Origin: an uncultured Bacteroides sp.
GTDB lineage: Bacteria; Bacteroidota; Bacteroidia; Bacteroidales; Bacteroidaceae
Assembly: GCA_944321465.1 (NCBI GenBank)
Contig: CALULL010000010.1
Location: 36,841 to 100,840, forward strand
Reading direction: 5' to 3'
Length of the DNA: 64,000 nt
Of the stretch, positions 1 through 10,250 are shown piece after piece. How positions within the stretch are numbered: position 1 is the stretch's first letter; every line of letters starts with the position of its first letter. The notes below the pieces were generated by a model that worked only from the letters and a program-made list of their open reading frames with translations, did no database searches and had not been told where the DNA came from. Position numbers and translations under genes: made by a program.

Positions 1-840
1 CAAGCAAACTACATAAGTCAAATCGTCATACATGGCCTGTGGAACCGTTATGACATAGATTGGCATCTGCGCCCGGACGTCAACATCCTGTCGGGTGTCA
101 ACGGCGTGGGGAAAACGACGATACTGAACCGCTCGGTCAGCTATTTGGAACAGACCAGCGGAGAGATTAAAGACGGGGAACGCAACGGAGTACGCGTAGC
201 GTTTGACAACCCCAAAGCCACTTACATTCCCTACGACATAATCCTCAGCTACGACCGTCCGCTCATGTCGGGCGACTCCACTGCCCGCATGGCCGATCCC
301 GATGTGAAGACAGAACTGGACTGGCAACTCTATATTCTGCAACGTCGCTATCTGGACTATCAGGTGAATATCGGCAACCGCATGATAGACTTGCTCAGCG
401 GTGACGAAGAACAACGTGCGCGGGCGGCTTCCGTGTCGCAGTCCAAGCGCAAGTTTCAAGACCTGCTCGACGAACTGTTCGGCTATACGGGAAAGACCAT
501 CGACCGCCGGAGCAACGACATCATGTTCTATCAGAACGGTGAGCACTTGTCGCCCTACAAGCTCTCTTCGGGCGAGAAGCAAATGCTGGTCATCCTGCTG
601 ACGGTGCTTGTGCGCGACGGGCAGCACTGCGTGTTGTTCATGGACGAACCGGAGGCCTCGCTGCATATCGATTGGCAGCAGAAACTCATCGGCATGATAC
701 GTTCCCTCAACCCAAACCTGCAACTCATCCTTACCACTCATTCGCCGGCCGTCATCATGGAGGGATGGCTCGACGCAGTGACAGAAGTGAGCGAAATAGC
801 GACGGAGATTACCGACAATGCCCAGCACCCTGCGACATAA
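1..840 (+). CDS. AAA ATPase, 5' end outside window (PARIS AriA-like)
   Basis: The frame is open from base 1, so the true start lies upstream; 279 residues are visible. They show a Walker A motif GVNGVGKTT (visible residues 32-40), an ABC/SMC-type signature LSSGEKQ (about 187-193) and a Walker B VLFMDEPEAS (about 211-220), the layout of RecF/OLD-like AAA_15 or AAA_21 ATPases. A GTG inside Walker A is not a credible start because it would split the P-loop. The stop overlaps the next gene by 23 nt, which implies translational coupling. ATPases of this type paired with a DUF4435 protein form the PARIS phage-defence system (AriA-AriB). Assignment to that system is inference: the missing N-terminus and the distance from known AriA cannot be judged here. 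Confidence 0.8.
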   Translation, partial: QANYISQIVIHGLWNRYDIDWHLRPDVNILSGVNGVGKTTILNRSVSYLEQTSGEIKDGERNGVRVAFDNPKATYIPYDIILSYDRPLMSGDSTARMADPDVKTELDWQLYILQRRYLDYQVNIGNRMIDLLSGDEEQRARAASVSQSKRKFQDLLDELFGYTGKTIDRRSNDIMFYQNGEHLSPYKLSSGEKQMLVILLTVLVRDGQHCVLFMDEPEASLHIDWQQKLIGMIRSLNPNLQLILTTHSPAVIMEGWLDAVTEVSEIATEITDNAQHPAT

Positions 841-1882
841 CCTGACTTCGGCCTACCTCGATGCGGCCCGCCGCTTGTCGCCCAAGCAGAAGAGGAGGCG
901 CATCGTGGCCTATGTGGAGAGCTACGACGACGTGGCTTTCTGGCGCACGTTGCTGGCCGAGTTCGAGGACGAGGAGCGTTACTTTCAGGTTATGCTTCCT
1001 TCCTCCACCACGCTCGCCAAGGGAAAGAAGATGGTGCTGATGAATACACTGAACACTGCCGAGTTGGGGCATAGTCTCATCGCTTGTGTGGATAGCGACT
1101 ACGATTTCCTGCTCCAAGGTGTGACCCAGGTGTCACGGAAGCTCAACAACAATCCCTATATTTTCCAGACCTACGCCTATGCCATAGAGAACTTCCACTG
1201 CTACGCCGGGAGTCTGCACGAGGTCTGTGTGCAAGCCACGTTGAACGACCGTCCGCTGTTCGACTTCGAGGGCTTTCTCAAACGCTACTCCCAAATCGTC
1301 TATCCGTTGTTCTTGTGGAACGTCTGGTTCTACCGCCAGCACGACAACAACAGCTTTCCCATGTACGAGTTGAACGGCTGTACGCGCCTGCACGACATCA
1401 GTTTGCGCCAGCCCGAGCGTTGTCTTGCCGACGTTCAGCATCGGGTGCAGGGCAAGTTGAGCGAACTGGGCCGCCGCTACAGCGAGCACGTTGCCGGCGT
1501 GGAGGAATTGGGGAAGGAGCTGAAGCGGCTGGGACTTACGCCCGACACTACCTACTTATACATGCAGGGGCATCACATCATGGACAACGTCGTGATGAAA
1601 CTGCTCACTCCCGCCTGTGCCCAACTGCGCCGCGAGCGCGAGCAGGAAATCCGCAGGCTGGCTGCCCACAGCGTGCAGTTCCACAACGAACTGACGAGTT
1701 ACGAGAACAGCCAGACCAACGTCTCCCTCATGCTGAAAAAGAACGATAACTACAAAGAACTCTACCTCTACCAATGGATTAAGGCCGACCTGAGCCGCTT
1801 TGTCGAGCGCGAGGCACAGGCACAGCCGCTGCAAGGGGAAAGAAAGCAGACAGAACAGAATGAACATACTCAGGAACATTGA
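818..1882 (+). CDS. DUF4435 (TOPRIM-like) protein, PARIS AriB-like
   Basis: 354 residues, starting at an ATG that overlaps the upstream ATPase gene by 23 nt. The N-terminal part has AYVESYDDVAFW (about residues 31-42), with the Glu expected of a TOPRIM-type metal site, and later IACVDSDYD (about 89-97), an acidic DxD-type motif after a hydrophobic strand. NPYIFQTYAYAIENF then matches the usual DUF4435 core. In PARIS systems the DUF4435 protein is a nuclease held inactive by the ATPase until a phage trigger appears. Here the pair is followed directly, with another 23-nt overlap, by a mechanosensitive channel gene. The C-terminal third is rich in charged helices. Nuclease function is inferred from family and neighbour, not shown. 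Confidence 0.72.
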   Translation: MPSTLRHNLTSAYLDAARRLSPKQKRRRIVAYVESYDDVAFWRTLLAEFEDEERYFQVMLPSSTTLAKGKKMVLMNTLNTAELGHSLIACVDSDYDFLLQGVTQVSRKLNNNPYIFQTYAYAIENFHCYAGSLHEVCVQATLNDRPLFDFEGFLKRYSQIVYPLFLWNVWFYRQHDNNSFPMYELNGCTRLHDISLRQPERCLADVQHRVQGKLSELGRRYSEHVAGVEELGKELKRLGLTPDTTYLYMQGHHIMDNVVMKLLTPACAQLRREREQEIRRLAAHSVQFHNELTSYENSQTNVSLMLKKNDNYKELYLYQWIKADLSRFVEREAQAQPLQGERKQTEQNEHTQEH

Positions 1883-3125
1883 TACCCTGCTCGTATCGTG
1901 GGGCATGCCTGCCGGGACAGCCGACTCGCTCGATCAGTTTATTGCTTTTGCCATAGTGCTTCTCGTTGCCTTCTTGGCCGACATGGTTTGTCGGCACGTT
2001 GTGCTCAAGGCTGTGGCACGTCTGGTGAAGCGGACCAAGGCTACATGGGACGACGTGGTGTTCGACCAGCGTGTCATGGCACGCCTTAGCCACATCGTCA
2101 TGCCGCTTGTTGTCTATCTGTTCATACCTGTGGCCTTTCAGGACACAACGCGCACCACGATTGTCTTCATCCAGAACCTCTGTTTCGTCGCCATTGTCTG
2201 CTCGCTGCTTTTTTTCTTGCATTCCTTCCTCAATGCGGCCTACACCGTCTACAGCCAGACTGGCCGTTTCCGCAACCGTCCCTTGAAGAGCCTCGTGCAG
2301 ACCTTTCAGGTGGTTATGTGGCTCATAGGGGGCATCGTTATTCTGAGCGCGCTCCTCGGGCGCGATCCCCTCTCGCTCCTTGCCGGGCTGGGTGCGTCGG
2401 CGGCCATCCTGACGCTTGTGTTCAAGGACAGTATCATGGGCTTCGTTTCCAGCGTACAGCTCACCTACAACGACATGCTCAAGGTGGGCGACTGGATAAA
2501 GATGTCCAAGTACGGAGCCGACGGTATTGTAATCGAGGTGACGCTCAACACCGTCAAGGTGCGCAATTGGGACAATACCGTCACCACCATACCGCCCTAC
2601 CTGCTGGTGAGCGATTCGTTCGAGAACTGGCAGGCCATGCGCGATAGCGGAGGACGCCGTGTGAAGCGGTCGGTCAATATCGACATGACCAGCGTTCACT
2701 TTTGTTCCGCCGAGGAGCTGGACCGCCTGCGCCGCATTCCCTACCTTGCCGAGTGCATCGACCGGAGGCAGCGCGAGCTGGACGAGCAGTGCAGCCCCGA
2801 CGGGACCTGCGTGCCGGTGCCGTCCGACGACCAGCGGTTCACCAACCTGGGGCTTTTCCGAGCCTACCTGACGGAATATCTGCGCCATTTGCCCGTAGTC
2901 AATACTGAACTGCACTGCATGGTGCGCCACCTTCAGCCCACCGAGCATGGCCTGCCCGTAGAGTTGTATTTCTTCTCGTCCGTCAAGGATTGGATACCCT
3001 ACGAGCAGATACAGGCCGATGTCTTCGACCACGTGCTTGCCGTCGTTCCCCGGTTTGGCCTTCGCCTCTACCAGGCTCCTTCGGGCAGCGACCTGAGGCG
3101 TTGGGCCGCCCCCGATGCCCGTTAG
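1860..3125 (+). CDS. ybdG: MscS-family mechanosensitive channel, YbdG/MscM type
   Basis: 421 residues from the ATG at 1860, which starts inside the end of the DUF4435 gene; an upstream in-frame start at 1800 would overlap more and adds a non-membrane, charged segment. Hydrophobic segments lie at about 27-45, 74-92, 100-122 and 148-165, then the pore-lining helix GLGASAAILTLVFKD and the beta domain with VGDWIKMSKYGADG and VRNWDNTVTTIP. The tail has SGGRRVKRSVNIDMTS, which matches E. coli YbdG closely. Such channels open under membrane tension and release solutes during hypo-osmotic shock. Co-translation with an ATPase and a possible nuclease is unusual and may mean a shared stress or defence role (inference). 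Confidence 0.9.
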   Translation: MNILRNIDTLLVSWGMPAGTADSLDQFIAFAIVLLVAFLADMVCRHVVLKAVARLVKRTKATWDDVVFDQRVMARLSHIVMPLVVYLFIPVAFQDTTRTTIVFIQNLCFVAIVCSLLFFLHSFLNAAYTVYSQTGRFRNRPLKSLVQTFQVVMWLIGGIVILSALLGRDPLSLLAGLGASAAILTLVFKDSIMGFVSSVQLTYNDMLKVGDWIKMSKYGADGIVIEVTLNTVKVRNWDNTVTTIPPYLLVSDSFENWQAMRDSGGRRVKRSVNIDMTSVHFCSAEELDRLRRIPYLAECIDRRQRELDEQCSPDGTCVPVPSDDQRFTNLGLFRAYLTEYLRHLPVVNTELHCMVRHLQPTEHGLPVELYFFSSVKDWIPYEQIQADVFDHVLAVVPRFGLRLYQAPSGSDLRRWAAPDAR

Positions 3126-3179
3126 GCGCTTTGGCTTTCGGGCGTTCCGGGGACGTTAGGCCTCCGCAGCTTCCTGTTG

Positions 3180-4325
<1,146 letters not shown>

Positions 4326-4431
4326 CTATATTTTTGGCTCGCGCAAGGCTTGCAGGGGCGAAATCGGTCGTGCCTTTTGTTCCCGGCCTCCGCTCGGAGG
4401 CGGTTTCGGGGTGCTTGCATAGTCCTCTTGT

Positions 4432-4519
4432 CCACCACAGGTATGCCCGCATGGGGGCACAGGTATGCCCCTGCCCGGGTGCAGGTTTGCCCGTCGGCTG
4501 GCGCACTTGTGCCCGGTCG
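4432..4519. repeat. 22-bp x4 palindromic array 1
   Basis: Four consecutive 22-bp units begin at 4432, 4454, 4476 and 4498. Each contains a degenerate palindrome of the type GGGCANASSTNTGCCC; the best unit here has GGGGCACAGGTATGCCCC. The 6-8 nt between palindromes vary. The array sits in the 503-nt trpS/topA divergent spacer, 198 bp upstream of the topA -7 box. Six other intergenic spacers carry arrays of the same design. The rest of this spacer holds the two -7 boxes and nothing else I can identify. Confidence 0.85.
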
Positions 4520-4717
4520 GGCGGGGCTGGACGGCGGTGCGCTGCCCTTTCTTGCCCGTGTTTGTGGCGTGCGGTGGCTGCCGTGTGTGTCCTCCGGCAG
4601 TCGTTTGTAGGCGGCTGAAGCGTCAAAATCGGGCGCGGAGAGTGATAAAGGAGCTGAATAAAAAGCCAAAAAGGAAAATTTAGACAGACACTGAGGTGCG
4701 GGCGAAGGTTTTTTTCC

Positions 4718-4725
4718 TACATTTG
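4718..4725 (+). promoter_or_regulatory. -7 box upstream of topA
   Basis: TACATTTG fits TAnnTTTG and lies 52 nt upstream of the topA ATG. No convincing -33 element is visible. Confidence 0.5.
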
Positions 4726-4777
4726 CGGCCAAACCAATTGGCGAAAGCCTGTAAACACACATACAGAGTACCGAATT

Positions 4778-7135
4778 ATGCAGAAGAACCTTGTCATTGT
4801 CGAGTCACCGGCAAAAGCTAAAACCATTGAGAAATTCCTTGGCAAGGATTACAAAGTCCTTTCCAGCTACGGGCACATACGCGACCTGAAGAAGAAAGAG
4901 TTCAGCATCGACGTAGCCCACGACTTTGCGCCGGACTACGAGATACCGGCGGACAAGCGCAAGCTGGTGGGCGAACTGAAGAGCGAGGCGGCTCAGGCCG
5001 AGACCGTGTGGCTGGCCTCCGATGAGGACCGCGAGGGGGAAGCCATCGCCTGGCATCTGTACGAGGTGCTGGGGCTGAAGCCCGAACATACGAAGCGCAT
5101 TGTCTTCCACGAGATAACCAAGAACGCCATCCTGAACGCCATCAAGCATCCGCGCGACATTGACCTCAACCTGGTCAACGCCCAGCAGGCACGCCGCGTG
5201 CTCGACCGCATTGTGGGCTTCGAGCTTTCGCCCGTGCTGTGGCGCAAGGTGAAGCCCGCCCTTTCGGCAGGCCGCGTGCAGTCGGTTGCCGTGCGCCTCA
5301 TCGTGGAGCGCGAGCGCGAGATACAGGCTTTCCGCTCCGAGGCCGCCTATCGCGTCACGGCGGTGTTTCAGGTGCCGGGGGCCGATGGCAAGCCAGTGGA
5401 GCTGCGTGCCGAGCTGGCGCGCCGCATCAAGGCGAAGGACGAGGCCCGCCGTCTGCTCGAACAGTGCCGCGCGGCAACGTTTGCCATCGACGACATCAGC
5501 ACCCGTCCGCTGAAGAAAAGCCCGGCGGCTCCTTTCACCACTTCCACCCTGCAACAGGAGGCAGCCCGCAAACTGGGCTTCACCGTGGCCCAGACCATGA
5601 TGGTGGCACAGCGGCTCTACGAGTCGGGAAGAATAACCTACATGCGAACCGACTCGGTGAACCTCTCCGAGTATGCCATTCAGGGCAGCAAGGAGACCGT
5701 GGCCAGGCTCATGGGCGACCGCTACGTGCATCCGCGCCACTTCGCCACCAAGACCAAAGGTGCGCAGGAAGCCCACGAGGCCATACGCCCCACCGACATG
5801 AACGTGCCCAAGATAGAGGGCACGGCGCAGGAACGCCGTCTGTACGAGCTGGTGTGGAAACGCACCATAGCCTCGCAGATGGCCGATGCCGAGCTGGAGA
5901 AGACCGTCGCCACCATAAGCGTGAGCGGCACGGACGACACGTTTGTAGCCACGGGCGAGGTGGTGAAGTTCGACGGTTTCTTGCGCGTCTACCGCGAGTC
6001 CTACGACGACGATGCCGAGCAGCCCGACGGCGAGGAGCGCATGTTGCCGCCTCTCGTGCAGGGGCAGCAGCTGCAATGCCGCAGCATAGCCGCCACCGAA
6101 CGCTTCAGCCAGCACCCGCCCCGCTACACCGAGGCCAGCCTGGTGCGTAAGCTGGAAGAGCTGGGTATAGGCCGCCCCTCTACCTACGCCCCCACCATCT
6201 CGACCATACAGCAGCGCGAGTATGTGGTGAAGGGCGACCGCGAGGGCGAGCAGCGTTCCTACAACGTCATGACGCTGGCCGACGGCAGTATCAGCGATGT
6301 CACCCTCACCGAAAATACCGGAGCCGAGAAGGGCAAGCTGATGCCGACCGACATAGGCATGGTGGTGAACGACTTCTTGACTGAGTATTTCCCGGACATA
6401 CTGGACTACAACTTCACAGCAAAGGTCGAGAAGCAGTTCGACGAGATTGCCGAGGGGGCAGAACTGTGGACAACGGCTCTGCATACGTTCTACAACAAGT
6501 TCCACCCCTCAGTGGAGCGGACGCTGGCCGTCAAGAACGTCCACAAGGCAGGTGAGCGGCTGTTGGGGACCGACCCTGCCAGCGGCAAGCCGGTTCTGGT
6601 CAAAATAGGACGCTTCGGGCCCGTGGTACAGATAGGTTCCGCCGACGATGCCGAGAAACCCCGCTTTGCCCAGCTCAAGAAGGAACAGTCCATCGAGACG
6701 CTTACGCTTGACGAGGCCCTCGAACTCTTCAAGTTGCCCCGGGCCTTAGGCGTACTGGACGGGGAGGTCGTGACAGTGGCCAACGGCCGCTTCGGTCCCT
6801 ATGTCCATGTGGGTAAGACCTACGCTTCCTTGCCCAACGATGTCGACCCCATGACGATTACCCAGGAGGAGGCTGTCGAGCTGATACGTGCCAAGCGCGA
6901 GGCCGAGGCCCGCCGACACTTGAAGCGGTTCCCCGAAGAACCCGAACTGGAGATACTCTCCGGCCGCTTTGGCCCCTACATCTGCTACAAGGGTAGCAAC
7001 TACAAGATACCCAAGGACATCGAACCGCAGGACCTGACGCTCGAAGCCTGTCTGAAGCTCGTCGAGATACAGGCCGACAAGGACAAGTCGCAGTCCAAGC
7101 CCAAGCGCGGACGCTACGCCAAGAAAAGCAAGTGA
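4778..7135 (+). CDS. topA: DNA topoisomerase I (type IA)
   Basis: 785 residues. The TOPRIM domain opens with LVIVESPAKAKTIEKFLG and continues with SDEDREGEAIAWHL (about residues 83-96). The catalytic tyrosine is in GRITYMRTDS (Tyr near residue 288). The C-terminus has three repeats with GRFGPVV, GRFGPYV and GRFGPYI at about 611, 670 and 729, the Toprim-C-repeat type, in place of the Cys4 zinc fingers of E. coli TopA. A lysine-rich tail ends the protein. It relaxes negative supercoils in the cytoplasm and is essential in most bacteria. The gene is preceded by its own promoter; the next gene starts 102 nt downstream. Confidence 0.97.
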   Translation: MQKNLVIVESPAKAKTIEKFLGKDYKVLSSYGHIRDLKKKEFSIDVAHDFAPDYEIPADKRKLVGELKSEAAQAETVWLASDEDREGEAIAWHLYEVLGLKPEHTKRIVFHEITKNAILNAIKHPRDIDLNLVNAQQARRVLDRIVGFELSPVLWRKVKPALSAGRVQSVAVRLIVEREREIQAFRSEAAYRVTAVFQVPGADGKPVELRAELARRIKAKDEARRLLEQCRAATFAIDDISTRPLKKSPAAPFTTSTLQQEAARKLGFTVAQTMMVAQRLYESGRITYMRTDSVNLSEYAIQGSKETVARLMGDRYVHPRHFATKTKGAQEAHEAIRPTDMNVPKIEGTAQERRLYELVWKRTIASQMADAELEKTVATISVSGTDDTFVATGEVVKFDGFLRVYRESYDDDAEQPDGEERMLPPLVQGQQLQCRSIAATERFSQHPPRYTEASLVRKLEELGIGRPSTYAPTISTIQQREYVVKGDREGEQRSYNVMTLADGSISDVTLTENTGAEKGKLMPTDIGMVVNDFLTEYFPDILDYNFTAKVEKQFDEIAEGAELWTTALHTFYNKFHPSVERTLAVKNVHKAGERLLGTDPASGKPVLVKIGRFGPVVQIGSADDAEKPRFAQLKKEQSIETLTLDEALELFKLPRALGVLDGEVVTVANGRFGPYVHVGKTYASLPNDVDPMTITQEEAVELIRAKREAEARRHLKRFPEEPELEILSGRFGPYICYKGSNYKIPKDIEPQDLTLEACLKLVEIQADKDKSQSKPKRGRYAKKSK

Positions 7136-7164
7136 CGGGCAGTCCCGGGCGGCGGGGCGGGGGA

Positions 7165-7182
7165 CCGTCGGCTTGCCGACGG
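7165..7182 (+). terminator. Hairpin after topA
   Basis: A perfect 8-bp stem, CCGTCGGC and GCCGACGG, closes on a two-base loop. No U-tract follows, so termination is only a possibility. Confidence 0.35.
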
Positions 7183-7237
7183 ACTGTCCCTCTGCCGCCT
7201 TCCATCGCCTGTCTGTTCCTAACTACTCATACCGCCG

Positions 7238-8230
7238 ATGCTCTTTTCCCTCATAATTCCCGTTTATAACCGCCCCGACGAAGTGGACGAGCTGCTGGAT
7301 AGCCTCACGCGCCAGACCTTCGGCGACTTCGAGGTGGTGGTGGTGGACGATGGTTCCACCCGTCCGTGCCGCGAGGTCGCCATGCGCTATGCCTCCCGCC
7401 TCGACCTGCACTACTACGACAAGCCCAACAGTGGTCCCGGCCCCACGCGCAACTATGCCGCCGGGCATTGCAAGGGCGAGTTTCTCGTCTTGCTCGACTC
7501 CGACTGCCTGCTGCCACCGGGTTACCTGGCGGCGGTCGATGCCGAGCTGCGCCGCCAGCCGTGCGATGCCTTCGGAGGCCCCGACCGTGCACACCCTTCG
7601 TTCACCCCTGTGCAAAAGGCCATCAACTACGCCATGACATCGTTCTTCACCACAGGCGGCATTCGTGGCGGCAAGGGGCGCAGACTGGACAAGTTCTATC
7701 CCCGCAGCTTCAACATGGGAATGCGTGCCGAGGTCTACCGCCGTCTGGGCGGTTTTGCTCCCATGCGCTTCGGCGAGGACATCGACCTGAGCATCCGCAT
7801 CTTCCGCGACGGGTATTCGTGCCGTCTGTTCCCCGATGCCTGGGTGTGGCATAAGCGGCGGGCCACCCTGCGCACTTTCTTCAAGCAAGTGCACAACTCG
7901 GGCATCGCACGTATAAACCTCTATAAGAAGTACCCCTCTTCGCTCAAGGTGGTACACCTGTTGCCTGCCGCCTTCACCCTTGGCCTGGCGGCCTGCCTGC
8001 TGGCGGTTCCGTGGTGCCGCTGGAGCGTGTGGCCGCCTGTGCTCTATGCGCTGCTGGTCGGGGTCGACTCTACGGCCTGCAACCGCAGCCTGCGGGTGGG
8101 GCTTCTTTCTGTAGCCGCCTCGTTTGTGCAGCTCACGGGTTATGGCAGCGGTTTCCTGCGTGCCTGGTGGCGGCGGTGTGTGCTTGGCAGGGAAGAGTTC
8201 GAAGCCTTCAAACGCAACTTCTATAACTGA
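7238..8230 (+). CDS. Family 2 glycosyltransferase
   Basis: 330 residues. The GT-A fold starts with SLIIPVYNRPDEVDELLDSL and VVVVDDGS, and has the metal-binding LLDSDC (near residues 86-91) and later GEDIDLSIRI, the ED motif of inverting GT2 enzymes. Two or three hydrophobic segments fill about residues 240-300, so the enzyme is probably membrane-anchored with a cytosolic active site. It would transfer a sugar from a nucleotide-sugar to a lipid or glycan; the substrate cannot be told. It stops 5 nt before radC, so the two are probably co-transcribed. Confidence 0.88.
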   Translation: MLFSLIIPVYNRPDEVDELLDSLTRQTFGDFEVVVVDDGSTRPCREVAMRYASRLDLHYYDKPNSGPGPTRNYAAGHCKGEFLVLLDSDCLLPPGYLAAVDAELRRQPCDAFGGPDRAHPSFTPVQKAINYAMTSFFTTGGIRGGKGRRLDKFYPRSFNMGMRAEVYRRLGGFAPMRFGEDIDLSIRIFRDGYSCRLFPDAWVWHKRRATLRTFFKQVHNSGIARINLYKKYPSSLKVVHLLPAAFTLGLAACLLAVPWCRWSVWPPVLYALLVGVDSTACNRSLRVGLLSVAASFVQLTGYGSGFLRAWWRRCVLGREEFEAFKRNFYN

Positions 8231-8235
8231 TTGCC

Positions 8236-8916
8236 ATGATTTCCATTCCTCACTGGGCCGAGGAGGACCGCCCCCGCGAGAAGATGATGCAGAAAGGGGC
8301 CGAGGCACTGAGCGATGCCGAGCTGCTGGCCATACTCATCGGGTCGGGCAATACCGACGAGAGTGCCGTGGCCCTGATGAGGCGCGTGCTGGCAGCCGCA
8401 GGCAACGACCTCAACCAACTGGCCAAATGGGAGCTGCGCGACTTTGCCCGTTTCAAGGGCATGGGGCCTGCCAAGAGCGTCAGCCTGCTGGCCGCCCTTG
8501 AGATAGGCAAACGCCGTAGGTTGGCGCAGCAGTCCGAGCGGGCCGTCGTGCGTTCGTCGCAGGACATCTACGGCATCTTCCACCCCCTGCTGTGCGACTT
8601 GCCCCACGAGGAGTTCTGGGTGTTGCTGCTCAACCAAGCGGCGCGTGTCATCGACCGCGTACGCATCAGCCGGGGCGGCATCGACCAGACCACGGCCGAC
8701 GTGCGCTCCATCCTGCGCGAGGCTCTGCTGCAACGCGCCACCCAGCTGGCTCTTGTCCACAATCACCCATCGGGCAACCCGCAACCCAGCCAGGACGACC
8801 GTCGGCTAACCCAGCGTACTGCCGAGGCGGCGCGTCTGATGAACATCCGGGTGCTGGACCATGTAGTCGTCTGTGACGGCTGTTACTTCAGTTTCTGCGA
8901 CGAGGGGTTGCTGTAG
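8236..8916 (+). CDS. radC: RadC family JAB/MPN protein
   Basis: 226 residues. The N-terminal half has the UPF0758 region with a helix-hairpin-helix-like GPAKSVSLLAALEIGKRR; the C-terminal half carries the JAMM metal site HNHPSGNPQPSQDD (about residues 174-187). RadC was named for DNA repair, but its function remains unsettled; the fold is that of a metal-dependent isopeptidase. Length is normal for the family. It starts 5 nt after the glycosyltransferase stop. Confidence 0.93.
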   Translation: MISIPHWAEEDRPREKMMQKGAEALSDAELLAILIGSGNTDESAVALMRRVLAAAGNDLNQLAKWELRDFARFKGMGPAKSVSLLAALEIGKRRRLAQQSERAVVRSSQDIYGIFHPLLCDLPHEEFWVLLLNQAARVIDRVRISRGGIDQTTADVRSILREALLQRATQLALVHNHPSGNPQPSQDDRRLTQRTAEAARLMNIRVLDHVVVCDGCYFSFCDEGLL

Positions 8917-9022
8917 CCCCTCTCTACGGCTTGGGCCTGTGCGGGCGCGTGCGTGCTTATATATAAGAAGGTGTAGCCGAAAAAACTTGCCGGACCATGC
9001 TGCCCGCTCCCTTCCAAATCGC

Positions 9023-9030
9023 TACTTTTG
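9023..9030 (+). promoter_or_regulatory. -7 box, near-leaderless start
   Basis: TACTTTTG fits the -7 consensus. It is only 19 nt before the ATG at 9050, so the transcript would have a very short 5' leader. Confidence 0.6.
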
Positions 9031-9049
9031 CCGCCAAACCGTTGCTGCG

Positions 9050-9991
9050 ATGGACAACCTCTACTATTCGTTTGCCGACTACCTGCGTCGGCGTTTCCCC
9101 TTCAAGGTGCAGAAAATATCGATTAACGCCGGCTTCACCTGCCCTAACCGCGACGGGACGGTGGGCTGGGGCGGCTGCACGTACTGCAACAACCAGACCT
9201 TCAATCCCGACTATTGCCGGACGGACAAGAGCGTAACCCGGCAGTTGCAGGAGGGCAAGGCTTTCTTTGCCCGCAAGTATCCGCAGATGCGCTATCTGGC
9301 CTATTTCCAAGCCTACACCAACACCTACGCCGACACGGGCCGCCTGCGTGCCCTCTACGAGGAGGCTCTTGCCGTGCCCGGTGTAGAGGGGCTTGTGGTG
9401 GGCACGCGCCCCGACTGTATGCCCGCCGACCTGCTTGGCTATCTGGAGCAGCTGGCACGTCGCGTGTTCGTGCTCGTGGAGTATGGCATTGAGAGCACGC
9501 GCGACGACACCCTGCGGCGCATCAACCGGGGCCACACCTATGCCCAGACGCGCGATGCCGTGGAGCGCACCGCCGCACGAGGCATCGCCACCGGCGGGCA
9601 CGTCATCCTGGGGCTGCCTGGCGAGAGCCGGGACGACATCCTGGAGCAGGCCGCCGACGTGAGTCGTTTGCCCCTGACGACCCTGAAGCTGCACCAGCTG
9701 CAACTGATACGCGGCACGCGCATGGCCGCCGAATATCGGGAGAGGCCGCAGGACTTCCGCCTGCCCACGGCGCAGGAGTATGCCTGCCTCGTGGCCGACT
9801 ACCTGGAGCGGCTGCGCCCCGACGTGGCTGTGGAGCGTTTCGTGTCGCAGTCGCCCCGCTCGCTGCTGCTGGCTCCCGACTGGGGAATGAAGAATCACGA
9901 GTTCAATCATCTGGTGGAGCGTTGCCTCAGGCAGCGGGGCACATGGCAGGGCCGGCTCTATGCCGGAACCGACGGGCAAAGCCGGTCCTGA
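9050..9991 (+). CDS. yhcC: YhcC-like radical SAM protein (TIGR01212 family)
   Basis: 313 residues from MDNLYYSFADYL. The frame is open further upstream to 8873, but those codons overlap radC and the promoter, so the ATG at 9050 is preferred. The radical-SAM cluster ligands are Cys31, Cys43 and Cys46 in a CPNRDGT...GGCTYC segment typical of TIGR01212. Further family features are VGTRPDCMP and GGHVILGLPGES. The family is predicted to bind a 4Fe-4S cluster and S-adenosylmethionine; its reaction is not firmly established, and tRNA or DNA-related roles have been suggested. Confidence 0.88.
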   Translation: MDNLYYSFADYLRRRFPFKVQKISINAGFTCPNRDGTVGWGGCTYCNNQTFNPDYCRTDKSVTRQLQEGKAFFARKYPQMRYLAYFQAYTNTYADTGRLRALYEEALAVPGVEGLVVGTRPDCMPADLLGYLEQLARRVFVLVEYGIESTRDDTLRRINRGHTYAQTRDAVERTAARGIATGGHVILGLPGESRDDILEQAADVSRLPLTTLKLHQLQLIRGTRMAAEYRERPQDFRLPTAQEYACLVADYLERLRPDVAVERFVSQSPRSLLLAPDWGMKNHEFNHLVERCLRQRGTWQGRLYAGTDGQSRS

Positions 9992-10015
9992 GCGGCACGC
10001 CGGGACGGGGCCGGG

Positions 10016-10103
10016 GGAGCAGACCTGCGCCCGTCGGCGGGCACAGGTCTGCCCGCCAGCGGGCAAACCTCTCCCTGCCGGAGAGCAAACCTGTGCCCGC
10101 CCG
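10016..10103. repeat. 22-bp x4 palindromic array 2
   Basis: Units start at 10016, 10038, 10060 and 10082, exactly 22 bp apart. The palindrome cores read GCAGACCTGCGCC, GCACAGGTCTGCC, GCAAACCTCTCCC and GCAAACCTGTGCC, so the central AGGT/ACCT asymmetry points both ways within one array. It begins 24 nt after the yhcC stop and ends 69 nt before the -7 box of the flavodiiron gene. Confidence 0.87.
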
Positions 10104-10172
10104 GACGACCCGAAAAGGAAGCAGACAAACATCTATTAGCAGAAAAAAGTAGATACTGTCGTGGAAAATCCG

Positions 10173-10180
10173 TATTTTTG
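10173..10180 (+). promoter_or_regulatory. -7 box upstream of flavodiiron gene
   Basis: TATTTTTG matches TAnnTTTG and lies 70 nt before the ATG at 10251. Confidence 0.6.
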
Positions 10181-10250
10181 TGGCCTGCCTGGCAGAGGGT
10201 TGCCGGGCGCATGACAAAACAGTAAAACCACACAAACAACAATAGAGTCA

